DNA of 64,000 nt. Source: Paracoccus wurundjeri. Lineage in GTDB: Bacteria > Pseudomonadota > Alphaproteobacteria > Rhodobacterales > Rhodobacteraceae. The position numbers and the translations under genes were made by a program. The notes beneath the pieces are model-generated. The model was not told the DNA's origin and searched no databases. It saw only the letters and a program-made list of their open reading frames with translations. This document shows positions 23,512 to 33,016 of this stretch, piece by piece. The DNA is taken from positions 1 through 64,000 of the forward strand of contig NZ_JAUUTZ010000020.1 of NCBI RefSeq assembly GCF_030678915.1, written 5' to 3'. Numbering within the stretch: the first letter of the stretch is position 1; the number at the start of each line of letters is the position of its first letter.

Positions 23512-23990
23512 CCCTCCTCGCCGGTCGTCACAGGGTCGGTTACCGGGCCCGCCGCCTTGGCGACCTCCGGACCCGGAGTGATCGTCACCGCGCCGGTAAC
23601 CTGGAATTCAACGGTGGCGGTCATGCGATCATCGACGGGGACACCTTTCGAATAGCCTGAGACCGAGCAGTTGAACGCCACAACCGTGCCATTGGGGTAT
23701 TCGATCTCTGCACCAACCACGCTGCCTGAGGTGATCAGGGCCTCGATCAGCAGATCGGTGGCTGATCCCGGCACGAAGTTCATCTCACAGGACGCCGTGC
23801 CGTTGTCGCTAAGCGCCGGGATGTATTCTCGTTTGCGACCGGGTGATTTGAAGCTTGTCACCTCGACCTGGTCGATCGACGCCTCAGGTGGCGTCACGCT
23901 GTAAACCTCGGCCAGCGGTGTGAATTCGGTCGCAGCCGGCGTGGGTTTGATGCGGAACTCTGTATCGTAACCGATCATTGCGTCGCTCAT
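23508..23990 (-). CDS. Major tail tube protein
   Basis: A 160-aa protein: MSDAMIGYDTEFRIKP, then SIDQVEVTSFKSPGRKREYIPAL and DRMTATVEFQVTG, the usual layout of siphophage tail tube proteins. The start at 23990 follows GGAGGG. It lies immediately before the chaperone pair. The C terminus ends in a short Pro/Val/Thr/Gly tail. Confidence 0.8.
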   Translation of the reverse strand: MSDAMIGYDTEFRIKPTPAATEFTPLAEVYSVTPPEASIDQVEVTSFKSPGRKREYIPALSDNGTASCEMNFVPGSATDLLIEALITSGSVVGAEIEYPNGTVVAFNCSVSGYSKGVPVDDRMTATVEFQVTGAVTITPGPEVAKAAGPVTDPVTTGEEG

Positions 23991-24051
23991 GGAACCCTCC
24001 AATGGGTGATGAAGATGGGGAATGTGATGAAGGGCAGATCGTGCCCTTGCA

Positions 24052-24483
24052 TCATGGTGCGGGCGGCAGGGCCGGGATCTTGCGGAAGGAGGTCAGGCGG
24101 AAACTCATCACCAGCGTGGCGACATTGCTGTAACCATCGGTATTGGTGACCACAGACAGGTCCTCGAGAAAGCAGCCTTGACGAATTTTAAGAAAGCTGT
24201 CCGAGACAATGGCTTCGATCAGTTCGCTGTCATCATCGAGTTGATCTTCAACGTCGTCGTGGCCGAGGCGACGGACAACGACTTGCAGGAGCGTGCGACA
24301 GGTGACGGATGGTTTGCCAGGCTGCTCACGGCGTTCCTGCGGCGTCAAGACCCCAAGCACCGGCAGAGTCTGATCATCGATCGAACCGGACCAGACCTTG
24401 AGTCTAGTAAAATCTGCGAAACGGCTATGCGCGGTGAGGGCCGCAAGGGCTGTTTGACGGTATGCGGAACGATAATGCGCCAT
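24052..24483 (-). CDS. Tail terminator/completion-type protein, 143 aa
   Basis: Starts MAHYRSAYRQTALAAL at 24483, 1 nt after the previous stop. Small alpha/beta protein between the head-tail connector and the tube protein, where tail terminator proteins (gpU-like) are found. Assigned by position and the VVVRRLGHDDVEDQLDDDSELIE segment; moderate certainty. Confidence 0.6.
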   Translation of the reverse strand: MAHYRSAYRQTALAALTAHSRFADFTRLKVWSGSIDDQTLPVLGVLTPQERREQPGKPSVTCRTLLQVVVRRLGHDDVEDQLDDDSELIEAIVSDSFLKIRQGCFLEDLSVVTNTDGYSNVATLVMSFRLTSFRKIPALPPAP

Positions 24484-24484
24484 A

Positions 24485-24814
24485 TCAACCACCCGCCGCG
24501 ATTTGCAATTCACAGATGAAGAAAGCATCCTGCGCCGGTGACCCGGTATTATGGACAACCATCACGCGGAATGAACGGCCATCTGCAACGGTGATCTGAT
24601 CGCCGCGAGCTACCGTCGGGGCGAGGTTACGTTGCACACGCCAGGACGGCGCCTCAATCCGGGCGATCTGACCATCGGCCCCGTCAACCTCGATCGGGCT
24701 TTCGCGGAAGATCGATTGGATTTCGGTTTCAGGGCCATTGGCGGGATGCCAGATGACGGGGGCGCCGAACACATCGGCGAGGATCCCCGTCATGCCGTCA
24801 AAGACCGAGGTCAT
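24485..24814 (-). CDS. Head-tail connector/adaptor protein, 109 aa
   Basis: A beta-rich protein (IFRESPIEVDGADGQ, VARGDQITVADGRSFRV) like the head-tail joining proteins (gpFII or ATP-binding sugar-transporter-like) of siphophages. It overlaps the DUF2190 stop by 1 nt and precedes the tail terminator candidate. Confidence 0.6.
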   Translation of the reverse strand: MTSVFDGMTGILADVFGAPVIWHPANGPETEIQSIFRESPIEVDGADGQIARIEAPSWRVQRNLAPTVARGDQITVADGRSFRVMVVHNTGSPAQDAFFICELQIAAGG

Positions 24815-25161
24815 CAGGTCGCAGCTGCCGCTGGTGCCGCGCCATTCAGACGGACCATGCCGGTGGGCGAGGGGTTGGTCGCAACGGCAACCGCAGCACC
24901 GATCAGGACATTGCCGGTCGCCGCCGTGGTCGCAAGTCCGGTCGAGGATACATAGATCGCCTGACCTTCAGTCCATGCCTGGGCCGACACCTTGGACAAC
25001 TCGTGAACCCCCTCAACGGCCAATTCTACCGGAGCACCGGATGCCGCGTCGAACTGCGCGACTCCAACCAGCATTCCAACCTGTACCAGCGCTCCGCTGG
25101 TCACCGCACCGGGCGCGGTCAGGGTGACCACATGACCCGGCTGAACGAAATTCTTTGCCAT
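24814..25161 (-). CDS. DUF2190 family capsid-associated protein
   Basis: A 115-aa protein with MAKNFVQPGHVVTLTAPG at the start, then GALVQVGMLVGVAQ and VGAAVAVATNPSPTGMVRLNG later; this is the DUF2190 pattern seen in capsid decoration or head-fibre-like proteins next to major capsid genes. It starts 80 nt after the capsid gene and has TTT-rich leader sequence. Confidence 0.75.
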   Translation of the reverse strand: MAKNFVQPGHVVTLTAPGAVTSGALVQVGMLVGVAQFDAASGAPVELAVEGVHELSKVSAQAWTEGQAIYVSSTGLATTAATGNVLIGAAVAVATNPSPTGMVRLNGAAPAAAAT

Positions 25162-25241
25162 GACTATTTTCCCTTCATGATGCATGAAAGACGAAAGGAC
25201 GCCTGCGGGCGCCCTTTCGTCATCTGGATGTCGCCGCCCGA

Positions 25242-27356
25242 TCAGGCGCCGGCGTTCTTGAAGCCGCCACGGAAATCGGTAGCGCCACAGCCGAAATCGA
25301 GTTCGACCGAATAGGCGACACCCTGCTGTCCGAACGGCTCATCGGTGCGAAGGCGCGGACCTTCTTCGCCCTGCAGATAGCCGTACATGAACACAGGAAC
25401 CTCCGATGGGTCCGCGAACATGTACCAGGCATTGCCGGTGATATAAGGTGTCGTCGCCGGGTTAAGCTTTCCGACATAGGGGTTGACGTTCGATGCCTGC
25501 GCGGCCTGGATAGGAGCCAGAAGCTGCATGGCCTCGAATTCCTTGTCGGGACCAGTCAGCAGGATTCTCGGCTCGACGGCTAGGAAGGATTCACCGGACA
25601 CGCCCTTGCGCTTCCGCATTGCGGCATATCCGGCCGACACGCCCGCAGGAGTAATTGCGGAGGCCGTTCCCGCCTTGGTTCCATCGGTGGTGTTGAAGAC
25701 CCGGCGGCCGGTTTCCAGAAGCGTCGGGCCGTCATTGCCCGCGCCCGACAACATCATCGCGAAGAAGGTTGCGTCTTCGAACGCCGCCACCGCGCGCCCG
25801 CGGGTGTTGATGATCCTGTCGATGGCAGACAGATCGTCATTCACCATCATCTGGCGCGTGATCCGGAATGCGCGGGCATAGGCGACCAGGGCCACGCTTT
25901 CCTTCTTGTCGCTGACGGTGCCGTACTTGATCTCTCCGGATTCTTCGACAGGCAAGAGCGTCGGCCAGTCGCCCACTTGCGCGATCGGATGGGGACGGAA
26001 ATCGGTGAAGTCAATCCGTTCGGCAATAGCGCGGTAGACCGGTTGCGCAGCGGCATAGGCCGTCGCGAGACGCTTGTTCATGGCGTTCTCGAAGACGGCG
26101 GGGAAGTCGCTGGTGGTATGCGACGAAAACGCCATTTCGATTGCGCGCTGCTCACCTCCGCCGCGCGCGACGCGATCGCGACGCCCCATGCCGGCCATCG
26201 CCATTTCGGCAAGGGTCATCGACATGTATTCGCGGCCAGGACCACGAACGTCGCCGGTCCGGGACATGCGCGCGACGATCGCTTCTTCAAGGCCCTGCCG
26301 GCGCGTTGCACGCTCATCACGGATGATGCGGGCACTGGGACCGCGACCATTGATCTTCACCTTCTTGTCCCCTTTGCTGGTCAGTTCGGCATAAGCCTGT
26401 TTCGGCGTCAGGCCGCGATTGACAAAATCGGCCGCGCGATCCGGCGCACCATGAAGTGCGCACATATTGACCACGGCCATGATCTGCGAGGCGCTTGCCT
26501 TGGGAGCATCCTCATCTTCTTCTGCCTCAGGATCGTCATCGTTTTCGGCCTCTGGCTGATCACCTTCGGCGCGAGCTTCCGGATCGACCTGATCCTCATC
26601 ACCCTGCATCTCGGTATCGTCTTCCTCGATCGCCGCGATGTCGTCGTCTTCAGCGACCGCACTGGCCGTCATTTTGGATTTCGGCATAGGTTTCCCTTTC
26701 TTGCCACTGGTGAAATTGGGCCCTGCCATCATGGCAAAGACCTCGGAGCGTTGCCGGTCGCGAGACAATCTTCCCGAGACGGCTTTCAGATTGGCAGGTG
26801 CGTTTCGATACAGGCCGTAATCGAATGCGGCGGGTTCGATCTGATCGCCGTCATCATCGGATGCGGTCGCAAAGCCCGCATCAACGGCGCCGGGCCCATC
26901 GAAATATGTTTCCGATTTCATGATGGCGCGGGCTTCGTCTACGGTGATCCCGGCACGCTTGGCGTAAATCCCGGCATAGGCGGTGGCGATGACCCCAAGA
27001 CCCTTGGCAGCATGCAGATGGTCTTCCTCGGTACCGCGCCCGTCGATCCACCAACTGGCCGGGTCATGGACCATCATGATCGAGCCGAGAGACATTGTGA
27101 TGGAGTCGCCCGCCATCGCGATCAAGCTGGCGGCGGAGGCCGCGATGCCCTCGACCACGATATCGACCGGGCCATCATATGCGCGCAGTGCCGTGTAAAT
27201 TGCCTGACCTTCGGTCGCGATCCCGCCGCCCGAGTTGATCCTGACCGTTAACGGGCCACTCATTCCGGCCAAGGATTCACGCACCGTTTTTGCCGTGAAA
27301 AATTCCTCATCCCAGAAAGACGAGCCCACTGTTCCGTAAAGCAGAAGTTCGTTCAT
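25242..27356 (-). CDS. ClpP-like prohead protease / major capsid protein fusion
   Basis: A 704-aa polyprotein. The N-terminal ~190 aa are a ClpP-type serine protease: NSGGGIATEG, nucleophile Ser74 in GIAASAAS and His97 in MMVHDP. A strongly acidic linker (about 235-290) acts like a scaffold delta domain. The C-terminal ~340 aa (from about 360) are a major capsid protein (RAFRITRQMMVNDDLSAIDR, GAGNDGPTLL). The protease would release itself and the scaffold during prohead maturation. The architecture is known in other phages of this group. It overlaps the portal gene by ATGA. Confidence 0.85.
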   Translation of the reverse strand: MNELLLYGTVGSSFWDEEFFTAKTVRESLAGMSGPLTVRINSGGGIATEGQAIYTALRAYDGPVDIVVEGIAASAASLIAMAGDSITMSLGSIMMVHDPASWWIDGRGTEEDHLHAAKGLGVIATAYAGIYAKRAGITVDEARAIMKSETYFDGPGAVDAGFATASDDDGDQIEPAAFDYGLYRNAPANLKAVSGRLSRDRQRSEVFAMMAGPNFTSGKKGKPMPKSKMTASAVAEDDDIAAIEEDDTEMQGDEDQVDPEARAEGDQPEAENDDDPEAEEDEDAPKASASQIMAVVNMCALHGAPDRAADFVNRGLTPKQAYAELTSKGDKKVKINGRGPSARIIRDERATRRQGLEEAIVARMSRTGDVRGPGREYMSMTLAEMAMAGMGRRDRVARGGGEQRAIEMAFSSHTTSDFPAVFENAMNKRLATAYAAAQPVYRAIAERIDFTDFRPHPIAQVGDWPTLLPVEESGEIKYGTVSDKKESVALVAYARAFRITRQMMVNDDLSAIDRIINTRGRAVAAFEDATFFAMMLSGAGNDGPTLLETGRRVFNTTDGTKAGTASAITPAGVSAGYAAMRKRKGVSGESFLAVEPRILLTGPDKEFEAMQLLAPIQAAQASNVNPYVGKLNPATTPYITGNAWYMFADPSEVPVFMYGYLQGEEGPRLRTDEPFGQQGVAYSVELDFGCGATDFRGGFKNAGA

Positions 27357-28903
27357 CGTATTCTCCTGATCTTGCCTTCGGCTTGCCCGGCGCGCGCGCG
27401 TGCCTGCATTTCCTCGATCACCTCTTCGACGCCGATGCCTGCCGAAGTCTGGCGTGACACATCCGCTCGCGGATCGCTGTCGAATGGCAGCTGCAGGCGA
27501 TCCGCCTCATCACGATCCTGCGCGATTTCCTCCAGCAGCCGTTCGGGATCGATCCCAAGCTGGCGAATGACCTGCTGGCGAGAGGCAAAGCCTGAGCGCA
27601 CCGCTTCGCGCAGCGCGGAGAACTCGCGCGCGGGATCGACGATGATCTTGCGCGGAGGCACCCAGGACAGGTCGAGGTGATCCCAGATATCTCCAGGCAG
27701 ACCCGCATCGGCCAATTCTTCTCCATCGACGGACTGCCACGCCTTCACGAACAGCGAGGCCAGCGGCTGCATCATCTGCGGGATCAGCATCAGATGCTGC
27801 CAGGCACTGATATTCTGATCCATTTCCAGCCGTCCCATCCGGGCAGAACTGAAATTGACCTGGCTAAGATCGCCAGTCAGAGCCTCGTAGGTCACGCCCA
27901 TGTCCGCTGCGACCGAACGCAGAAGGTTACGGGTGAACTCGTCATAGCCATCGACGCCGGGAGGTTCGGCGAACCTGACCTCTTCCGCGTCACCCAGATC
28001 ATAGATCAGCCCCGGGGCCAGTTCCGTGAACTCCGACGCCTTCGACCCGTCGCCCCCGATCCGAAAGGCCGCGAAACAGGCAGATATCTTCTGGCGCATC
28101 AACTGCGCATCACCGAAATCGCCCAGGTCCTGAAGTCGCATCATCACTGGGGCGAACCATGTCACGCCGCGATCCTGCCCGGGCCGTTCAAGAAGATAGA
28201 TATGCCAAACTTCATCCGCCGGGACGCGCTCAGATACGCCCGACCGCGTATGCGGCGACCAGTCAGCCCCTGGATGCTCGGGAAACAGCCAATAGGCCGC
28301 ACGGCGTCCGGCAGCGTCGAATTCGATCCCTTCGCGGATTTCCGCACCGTCCGCCGTCCAGCCATAGCGTCCGGTATCCAGATAATCCGGCTCAAGGACC
28401 TCGATCTGGAATGGTAGCCCGCCCGGCACATCCCCGCTATGCAACCGGATTAGGACTTCCCCGGATTCAACAATGGTCCGCATGGCCAAATGCTGCAAGC
28501 CGTACAGGTTCAAACGACCAGCCCGGTCGATCCGACAACTGTCGAGATGCTGCTCGATCCGCTGCAAACCACGCTTGCGGATACGTTTGACCGCCTGTTC
28601 GTTCAAATCAGGGTAGGTGCAGGTGACTTTGGGAATGATCCCATCACCCACAACCCCGCCCGCGATTACGGACTGAGCACGCCGCGCGAACGGTGTGTTG
28701 CGCACCATGTCGCGACCGAAAGCCGCCATCCGGTCTCGACCGCGCGCAGCACCATCCGCATCCGCGCGTGATGCACGCAGACTGGATGTCCGCCGGCCGA
28801 CCTTGGCTGCATCGTAATGGGCGGTGATCGCCAGTCGGGCGCGGGCACGGCGAAGCCCCCACTGCGGCGCCACCGCCGCAATGGTCTTGTCGATCAGGTT
28901 CAT
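27353..28903 (-). CDS. Portal protein, lambda gpB family
   Basis: A 516-aa portal protein that forms the dodecameric DNA channel of the head. Family features: RRARARLAITAHYDAAK near the N terminus, RDRMAAFGRDMVRNTPFARRA, and SQVNFSSARMGRLEMDQNISAWQ near 390. The start at 28903 (MNLIDKT) gives a normal N terminus. It lies 4 nt after the gpW-like gene. Confidence 0.9.
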   Translation of the reverse strand: MNLIDKTIAAVAPQWGLRRARARLAITAHYDAAKVGRRTSSLRASRADADGAARGRDRMAAFGRDMVRNTPFARRAQSVIAGGVVGDGIIPKVTCTYPDLNEQAVKRIRKRGLQRIEQHLDSCRIDRAGRLNLYGLQHLAMRTIVESGEVLIRLHSGDVPGGLPFQIEVLEPDYLDTGRYGWTADGAEIREGIEFDAAGRRAAYWLFPEHPGADWSPHTRSGVSERVPADEVWHIYLLERPGQDRGVTWFAPVMMRLQDLGDFGDAQLMRQKISACFAAFRIGGDGSKASEFTELAPGLIYDLGDAEEVRFAEPPGVDGYDEFTRNLLRSVAADMGVTYEALTGDLSQVNFSSARMGRLEMDQNISAWQHLMLIPQMMQPLASLFVKAWQSVDGEELADAGLPGDIWDHLDLSWVPPRKIIVDPAREFSALREAVRSGFASRQQVIRQLGIDPERLLEEIAQDRDEADRLQLPFDSDPRADVSRQTSAGIGVEEVIEEMQARARAGQAEGKIRRIR

Positions 28904-28907
28904 CAGA

Positions 28908-29114
28908 TCACCCTTTCCGGAATGCCGGATATTGCTGGCGTGAAACGGACACGAGGCCGAGATCACGTTCCATCATGGCCTTGATGCGCATCATCTCATC
29001 CAGGCTGCGATAGGCGACCTTTTCACCGTTCACTTCGAGGTTGGTGACGCCTTTGGCGATCATCATCACCAGCGTCTGGTATTGCTGGATCGTCCAAGGC
29101 GTGGTCACAACCAT
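28908..29114 (-). CDS. gpW-like head-tail joining protein, 68 aa
   Basis: A 68-aa protein between terminase and portal genes, the usual gpW position. The helical pattern and the VNGEKVAYRSLDEM and MMERDLG segments fit gpW. Start at 29114, 10 nt inside the terminase gene, with an AAGGGGAA site. Confidence 0.75.
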   Translation of the reverse strand: MVVTTPWTIQQYQTLVMMIAKGVTNLEVNGEKVAYRSLDEMMRIKAMMERDLGLVSVSRQQYPAFRKG

Positions 29115-31147
29115 TTCCCCTTGCGATTGCCGAGCCATCCACCGGGCTGCGGTCTGGTTTCCTGTGCGGCTTCGGCCTCCGGTGACTGTTCCGGTTGCGG
29201 TTCCACCGGCATGGCCCGTTCGGACAGCGGCACCACAGGCATCGCCGCATCGAACAGGTCCCCTTGATCTTCTGGCGCGGCCACTCCGCGAGCAGCCTCG
29301 AGGACATCCCACTGACCATCGGTCATGGCCGTCCAGCCTTTCTTGCGGGCGGCGGCCTCGGAATAGATCATGGTGTCGAGGCACTCATTGCGACGCGATG
29401 GCTCAACCAATTCCCAGCGCGACACCATCACGCCCGAGGGGGCGCGTTTCAACACCCGAACTTCGGAGGTGATCTGGCGGTAATATTCATCGCCCAGATC
29501 ACGGGCGAAGGAAACGAAACCGCGTTCTTCCGGATCTTCCTTGGCCAGCCACGCGTAAAAATCCGCCTTCATCTGACTGACATTCAGCATCCATCCGCGC
29601 TTCTGGCGCTTGATCACCCGACCATTGGCCCGGCGATCTGATTGCGGGCGTAGCGTCGGACCATTGGCCGTGGACGATCCCTTGATCAGGATCACCCGCG
29701 TCCAGGGATATTTTTTGGCCCAGTCCCGCACATCCTCGGTAAAGGCCCCCTCATCGACGGCCATCATGTCCAGCGGCAATCGCAGCCCCAGGGTAGTGCG
29801 CCATGTCGATTTCAGCAGCGCGTCCAGACCGGCGCGACCTTCGTCATCACCGATATGATGCGGGATGATCCGATGGTCGATCACCCAGCGGCGATAGTTG
29901 CGCCCGTAGGCGCAGATTGTCACCTCGATCCTATCCGCCTGACAATCGACCCCGGCGGTCAACAGCACCCCGCATGCCGGAACGATCGAGCGGGCCAGAA
30001 CCTGCGTTTCCTCGGCATTCTCCGCCCGGTCGCGCAGCTTTTCCCAGTCCGGCCCTTTCGAGGCCTGCTCATATGGCAGACCAAGGACATCGTTCCAGAA
30101 GGTCTGCTCGGTTTCTTCCTCGACGCTCTCGCGCGTCTCATCCTCGGTCTTGATACTGGCCTGCACACCGGTCCAGCCCATAACCTGGGCGAATTCAACG
30201 GCGATCGATGCCCAGTCCCGCTGCGGCACATACGCCCGCCAAAGGTGAAACCCCGGATGATCGCCACGAGGATTATGCGCGATCCACTTGCCTGCCGCCA
30301 CCATGGCGGTTTTATGCGCGTGAGTGATGGCCTCGTTGCAGGCTTCACACGTGAAATGCGCGGCATGCAGGTTTTCCGGGTCGATATTCTTGCGGAAATT
30401 CTCCCAGGTCAGCGGCGCCATGTTACCGCAATGCGGGCAGGGCACGTGATAGAACATCTGAGTCGAACGGTTGAACGCACGTGTGATCCGACAGGTGCCG
30501 GTGATCTGCGGAGTGGAAATCCGGCCGATCTTTGCATCCTCGAAACCCGAAGCGCGGCTGGCGGCCAACTGCTCGGGATCGCCCTTCGGCGTCATCTCGA
30601 ACTTCGCCACGTCATCCATGATCACGAGGCGGCGTGTCGTGCCAGCGAGATCGTCTGGCGACCCGGCACTGACCACTTTGAGTGAGCCGTCCCGACGCAG
30701 GGTTTCCTGATTGGACAGCGTGTCTGTCTGTTCTCCGCGACCTTCGCCGAATACCGCGCGCAGGCTTGGGGCCTGACGACGCATCGGCATCCATTTGTTG
30801 CGCACCCATTCCGTTGCGGATGAGGTGGTCGGGTGAACGACCAGACTATCGAGCGGCCCGTATTCATGCCATGCGGCAATTGTCGGGTTCAGGACCGAAA
30901 TCGTCTTGCCCCATTGGGCACTCCCGCGCAGCGTGACTTCGCGTGCCGGATGCTCAGGGCTAAGTGCCTCGTGGATATCACGCAGAAAAGGAAAACGGTC
31001 GATCCGGAAAGGGCCGGGGAAGGGTGATCGTTCATCAAACACAATATTGTCTTCGCACCAGCGGGTAATGTCCGGCGGTGGCGGGGGTGTCATAGCGTTT
31101 GCGAGGCCGCGAAGAACCGCAGCCTCGGCAGACGACAGAAACCCCAT
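29105..31147 (-). CDS. Terminase large subunit, GpA family
   Basis: A 680-aa DNA-packaging motor. N-terminal ATPase with Walker A GSAQWGKT (75-82) and Walker B LVIMDD; Cys pairs (CPHCGNM, CEACNE) form a zinc-binding insert; the nuclease domain follows (GVDCQADRIEVTICAYG). The C-terminal tail is Pro/Glu-rich. GpA enzymes usually cut cos sites. It follows the small subunit by 1 nt. Confidence 0.9.
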   Translation of the reverse strand: MGFLSSAEAAVLRGLANAMTPPPPPDITRWCEDNIVFDERSPFPGPFRIDRFPFLRDIHEALSPEHPAREVTLRGSAQWGKTISVLNPTIAAWHEYGPLDSLVVHPTTSSATEWVRNKWMPMRRQAPSLRAVFGEGRGEQTDTLSNQETLRRDGSLKVVSAGSPDDLAGTTRRLVIMDDVAKFEMTPKGDPEQLAASRASGFEDAKIGRISTPQITGTCRITRAFNRSTQMFYHVPCPHCGNMAPLTWENFRKNIDPENLHAAHFTCEACNEAITHAHKTAMVAAGKWIAHNPRGDHPGFHLWRAYVPQRDWASIAVEFAQVMGWTGVQASIKTEDETRESVEEETEQTFWNDVLGLPYEQASKGPDWEKLRDRAENAEETQVLARSIVPACGVLLTAGVDCQADRIEVTICAYGRNYRRWVIDHRIIPHHIGDDEGRAGLDALLKSTWRTTLGLRLPLDMMAVDEGAFTEDVRDWAKKYPWTRVILIKGSSTANGPTLRPQSDRRANGRVIKRQKRGWMLNVSQMKADFYAWLAKEDPEERGFVSFARDLGDEYYRQITSEVRVLKRAPSGVMVSRWELVEPSRRNECLDTMIYSEAAARKKGWTAMTDGQWDVLEAARGVAAPEDQGDLFDAAMPVVPLSERAMPVEPQPEQSPEAEAAQETRPQPGGWLGNRKGKWL

Positions 31148-31148
31148 G

Positions 31149-31766
31149 TCAGACCTGAGCCCCGGTTTCGGTGTCCGACATCAGTGCGATCGAGGATTCA
31201 GCCTGCAACTGTTCCGACCGGCTCGCCCTGTGCGCCCGCCACTGATCCATCATGATCTTGCGCACCTCGCGGAAATCGACGCCAAGCGCATCGGCGACCG
31301 CTCGGGCCCCGTCGCGCAATGCCGTTTCAAACTGGGCAACTTCCTGTGCCATAATGCGGGCGGTGTGCCGGGTGACCTCTTCGGCCAGCACCCAGCGGCC
31401 TTCGTCACGTTCGTTATCCCGACGCTTGCGGCGGGCATCCTCTTCGGCATTGAGTATGCGGGCCAACTCATAGCGGTCCGGATCATTCGGCGGCAGCGGC
31501 GTGTCGGCTTTCTGCGCTCGCGGCGGCGGAGATTCCCCGGCTTCGATGTTGCGCAGCGCCTTGCGGGTCTCAGAGCCATTGCCCATCATCTGGCCGGGAT
31601 CGAGGCGACGTCCAAGCGCTGCGGAAACCTTCTCGATGTCGAATCTGCGCGAGCGGCCTTCCCCGGTATAGCAGCCTTCCAACTTTCCCTCGCTCACATA
31701 CTGGCTGATCCGTGCTTTCGAGACATCCAGCTTGGCCGCAAGTTCAGTCGCATTCAGGTTCGACAT
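31149..31766 (-). CDS. Terminase small subunit, gpNu1-like
   Basis: A 205-aa protein with an N-terminal winged-helix-like HTH (ATELAAKLDVSKARISQYVSEGKL) that reads the packaging site, an acidic/basic helical middle and a C-terminal region expected to bind the large subunit. It directly precedes the large subunit. Three GTTAAG repeats just upstream are a possible binding site. Confidence 0.8.
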   Translation of the reverse strand: MSNLNATELAAKLDVSKARISQYVSEGKLEGCYTGEGRSRRFDIEKVSAALGRRLDPGQMMGNGSETRKALRNIEAGESPPPRAQKADTPLPPNDPDRYELARILNAEEDARRKRRDNERDEGRWVLAEEVTRHTARIMAQEVAQFETALRDGARAVADALGVDFREVRKIMMDQWRAHRASRSEQLQAESSIALMSDTETGAQV

Positions 31767-31786
31767 GTTCCTTTACCATTCCAGTT

Positions 31787-31819
31787 GTTAAGCCGGTTAA
31801 GGCTTTCCAAAGTGTTAAG
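31787..31819. repeat. Three GTTAAG repeats upstream of the terminase genes
   Basis: GTTAAG occurs at 31787, 31796 and 31814, separated by 9 and 18 nt, in the 119-nt region before the small terminase start. Small terminases bind direct repeats near cos or pac, so this is a candidate packaging-recognition element. The repeat is short and could be chance. Confidence 0.35.
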
Positions 31820-31885
31820 GGGCACTGAACCATCGGGGCGCGAATAACCCCCGTGCGATCAGGCCTTGGAAGGACCCGTCAAAAT

Positions 31886-32608
31886 TCAGGCGCGGCTGTG
31901 CATCCGATCGACCGCGCGCCCGATGGTCCGCCGCAAATGCAAAGGCAAGCGGTCACGCCAGACCTTTTCGGCACCATCGAAGAAGCCCAGGCGCTCATCG
32001 TACATCGGCATGGCTCGGGTGAAGTGCATCACTTTCTGGATTGAGCCGTCCGCATTCCGCTTCCAGATGCCGGGCGATAGCTTCGAGCCAGCGCGCGGAA
32101 CGAAGAAACCAGCGCGCTTCCTGTTTCTACGACGCGACCGCTGCGTTGTGTTTGCCGTGGCATCACGTTGCGCCTGCACAGCCGACAGCGCTTGGTTACG
32201 TTCACCAGTAGACCAGTTGCCATAGGCGTTCAGTTTAGCGCCGCCGGCCGGAGTGACTGCACTGATGATTCCATCGTATCCGAGCCGTGCATCCAGCAGG
32301 CTTTCCAAGCCGGTCTTCCGTCTCTGACCGCCGAATTCCTGCGTCTTCAGATAATGGCGGCTGCCGAACGATGGCCGTTCCGTCACCTGCGCTTCAAGGT
32401 CGCGGGTATGTGCCTTCTTCACCATGAAGGCGTTTTTCGTGAACCGGGTTGGCCGGTCGAATACCTGATCCATTCGGCCCTGGACATGCTTCAGCACATC
32501 GATTGCAGTATCATCCAAGGCGAGCTTTGCTGCCCACCGAACATCGCGTTCGGCCAGCTGGCGCATGTTCTTGCGCAGCTGGCGGTCATCAACCATGATT
32601 TTGAGCAT
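31886..32608 (-). CDS. Phage protein of unknown function, 240 aa
   Basis: A basic, soluble protein (MLKIMVDDRQLRKNMRQLAERD...). Rich in Arg/Lys, with a strongly basic centre (TTQRSRRRNRKR). No family recognised with confidence; it recalls head-morphogenesis-type phage proteins. Start at 32608 is supported by AGGA about 10 nt upstream; a longer frame to 32971 crosses the cargo gene on the other strand. It is the first gene of the late leftward operon. Confidence 0.65.
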   Translation of the reverse strand: MLKIMVDDRQLRKNMRQLAERDVRWAAKLALDDTAIDVLKHVQGRMDQVFDRPTRFTKNAFMVKKAHTRDLEAQVTERPSFGSRHYLKTQEFGGQRRKTGLESLLDARLGYDGIISAVTPAGGAKLNAYGNWSTGERNQALSAVQAQRDATANTTQRSRRRNRKRAGFFVPRAGSKLSPGIWKRNADGSIQKVMHFTRAMPMYDERLGFFDGAEKVWRDRLPLHLRRTIGRAVDRMHSRA

Positions 32609-32643
32609 ACATGGTCCTGTCAGGGATGAAGCGGCAAAAGGGC

Positions 32644-32668
32644 GGAACGCAAACAGTGCAAGTGAGTT
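32644..32668 (+). promoter_or_regulatory. EcfG-like promoter before the 56-aa gene
   Basis: GGAAC (32644-32648), N16, AGTT (32665-32668), one base from consensus, 70 nt before the ATG at 32739. Confidence 0.45.
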
Positions 32669-32738
32669 TTTGTCTTGCGTGCAATTATTAGGTCGGCGGA
32701 CAGAACACGCCGAACCAGCCAAGCAAGGGAGAAGCAAT

Positions 32739-32909
32739 ATGACGAAAGATGTGGAGCATCTTGACGGTATTCTGCGGCGAGACATCATGACGGCCGTTAT
32801 TCGAGCGTGCGACGAACTGAAGCTCGAATGCGGCGACGCGAAAGAGCTGGCTGTGCGGGTCGTACAAATCCTTGAAGATTCTGAGTCCCGCGATCGGGAA
32901 GCGTCCTGA
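32739..32909 (+). CDS. Hypothetical cargo protein, 56 aa
   Basis: A small helical protein (MTKDVEHLDGILRRDIMTAVIRACDELKLE...). A strong GGGAGAAG site lies 5 nt before the ATG at 32739. It faces opposite to phage late genes and precedes DUF892. No family recognised; position and promoter mark it as stress cargo. Confidence 0.6.
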   Translation: MTKDVEHLDGILRRDIMTAVIRACDELKLECGDAKELAVRVVQILEDSESRDREAS

Positions 32910-33016
32910 GAAGTGCCGGGGAGAAGCCAAGCCCAGCCTGATGTCAGGGCGCTACTAGAACGCGAAAACATAGAACACCTGCGAGGGGATGATCCAGGCG
33001 GCGCGATTGAAGAGTT

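Noticed and set aside
25977..27251. 424-aa open frame on the + strand
   Set aside because: It is antisense to the protease-capsid fusion gene, which has clear domains and fits the operon. The + frame has no ribosome site and no family features.
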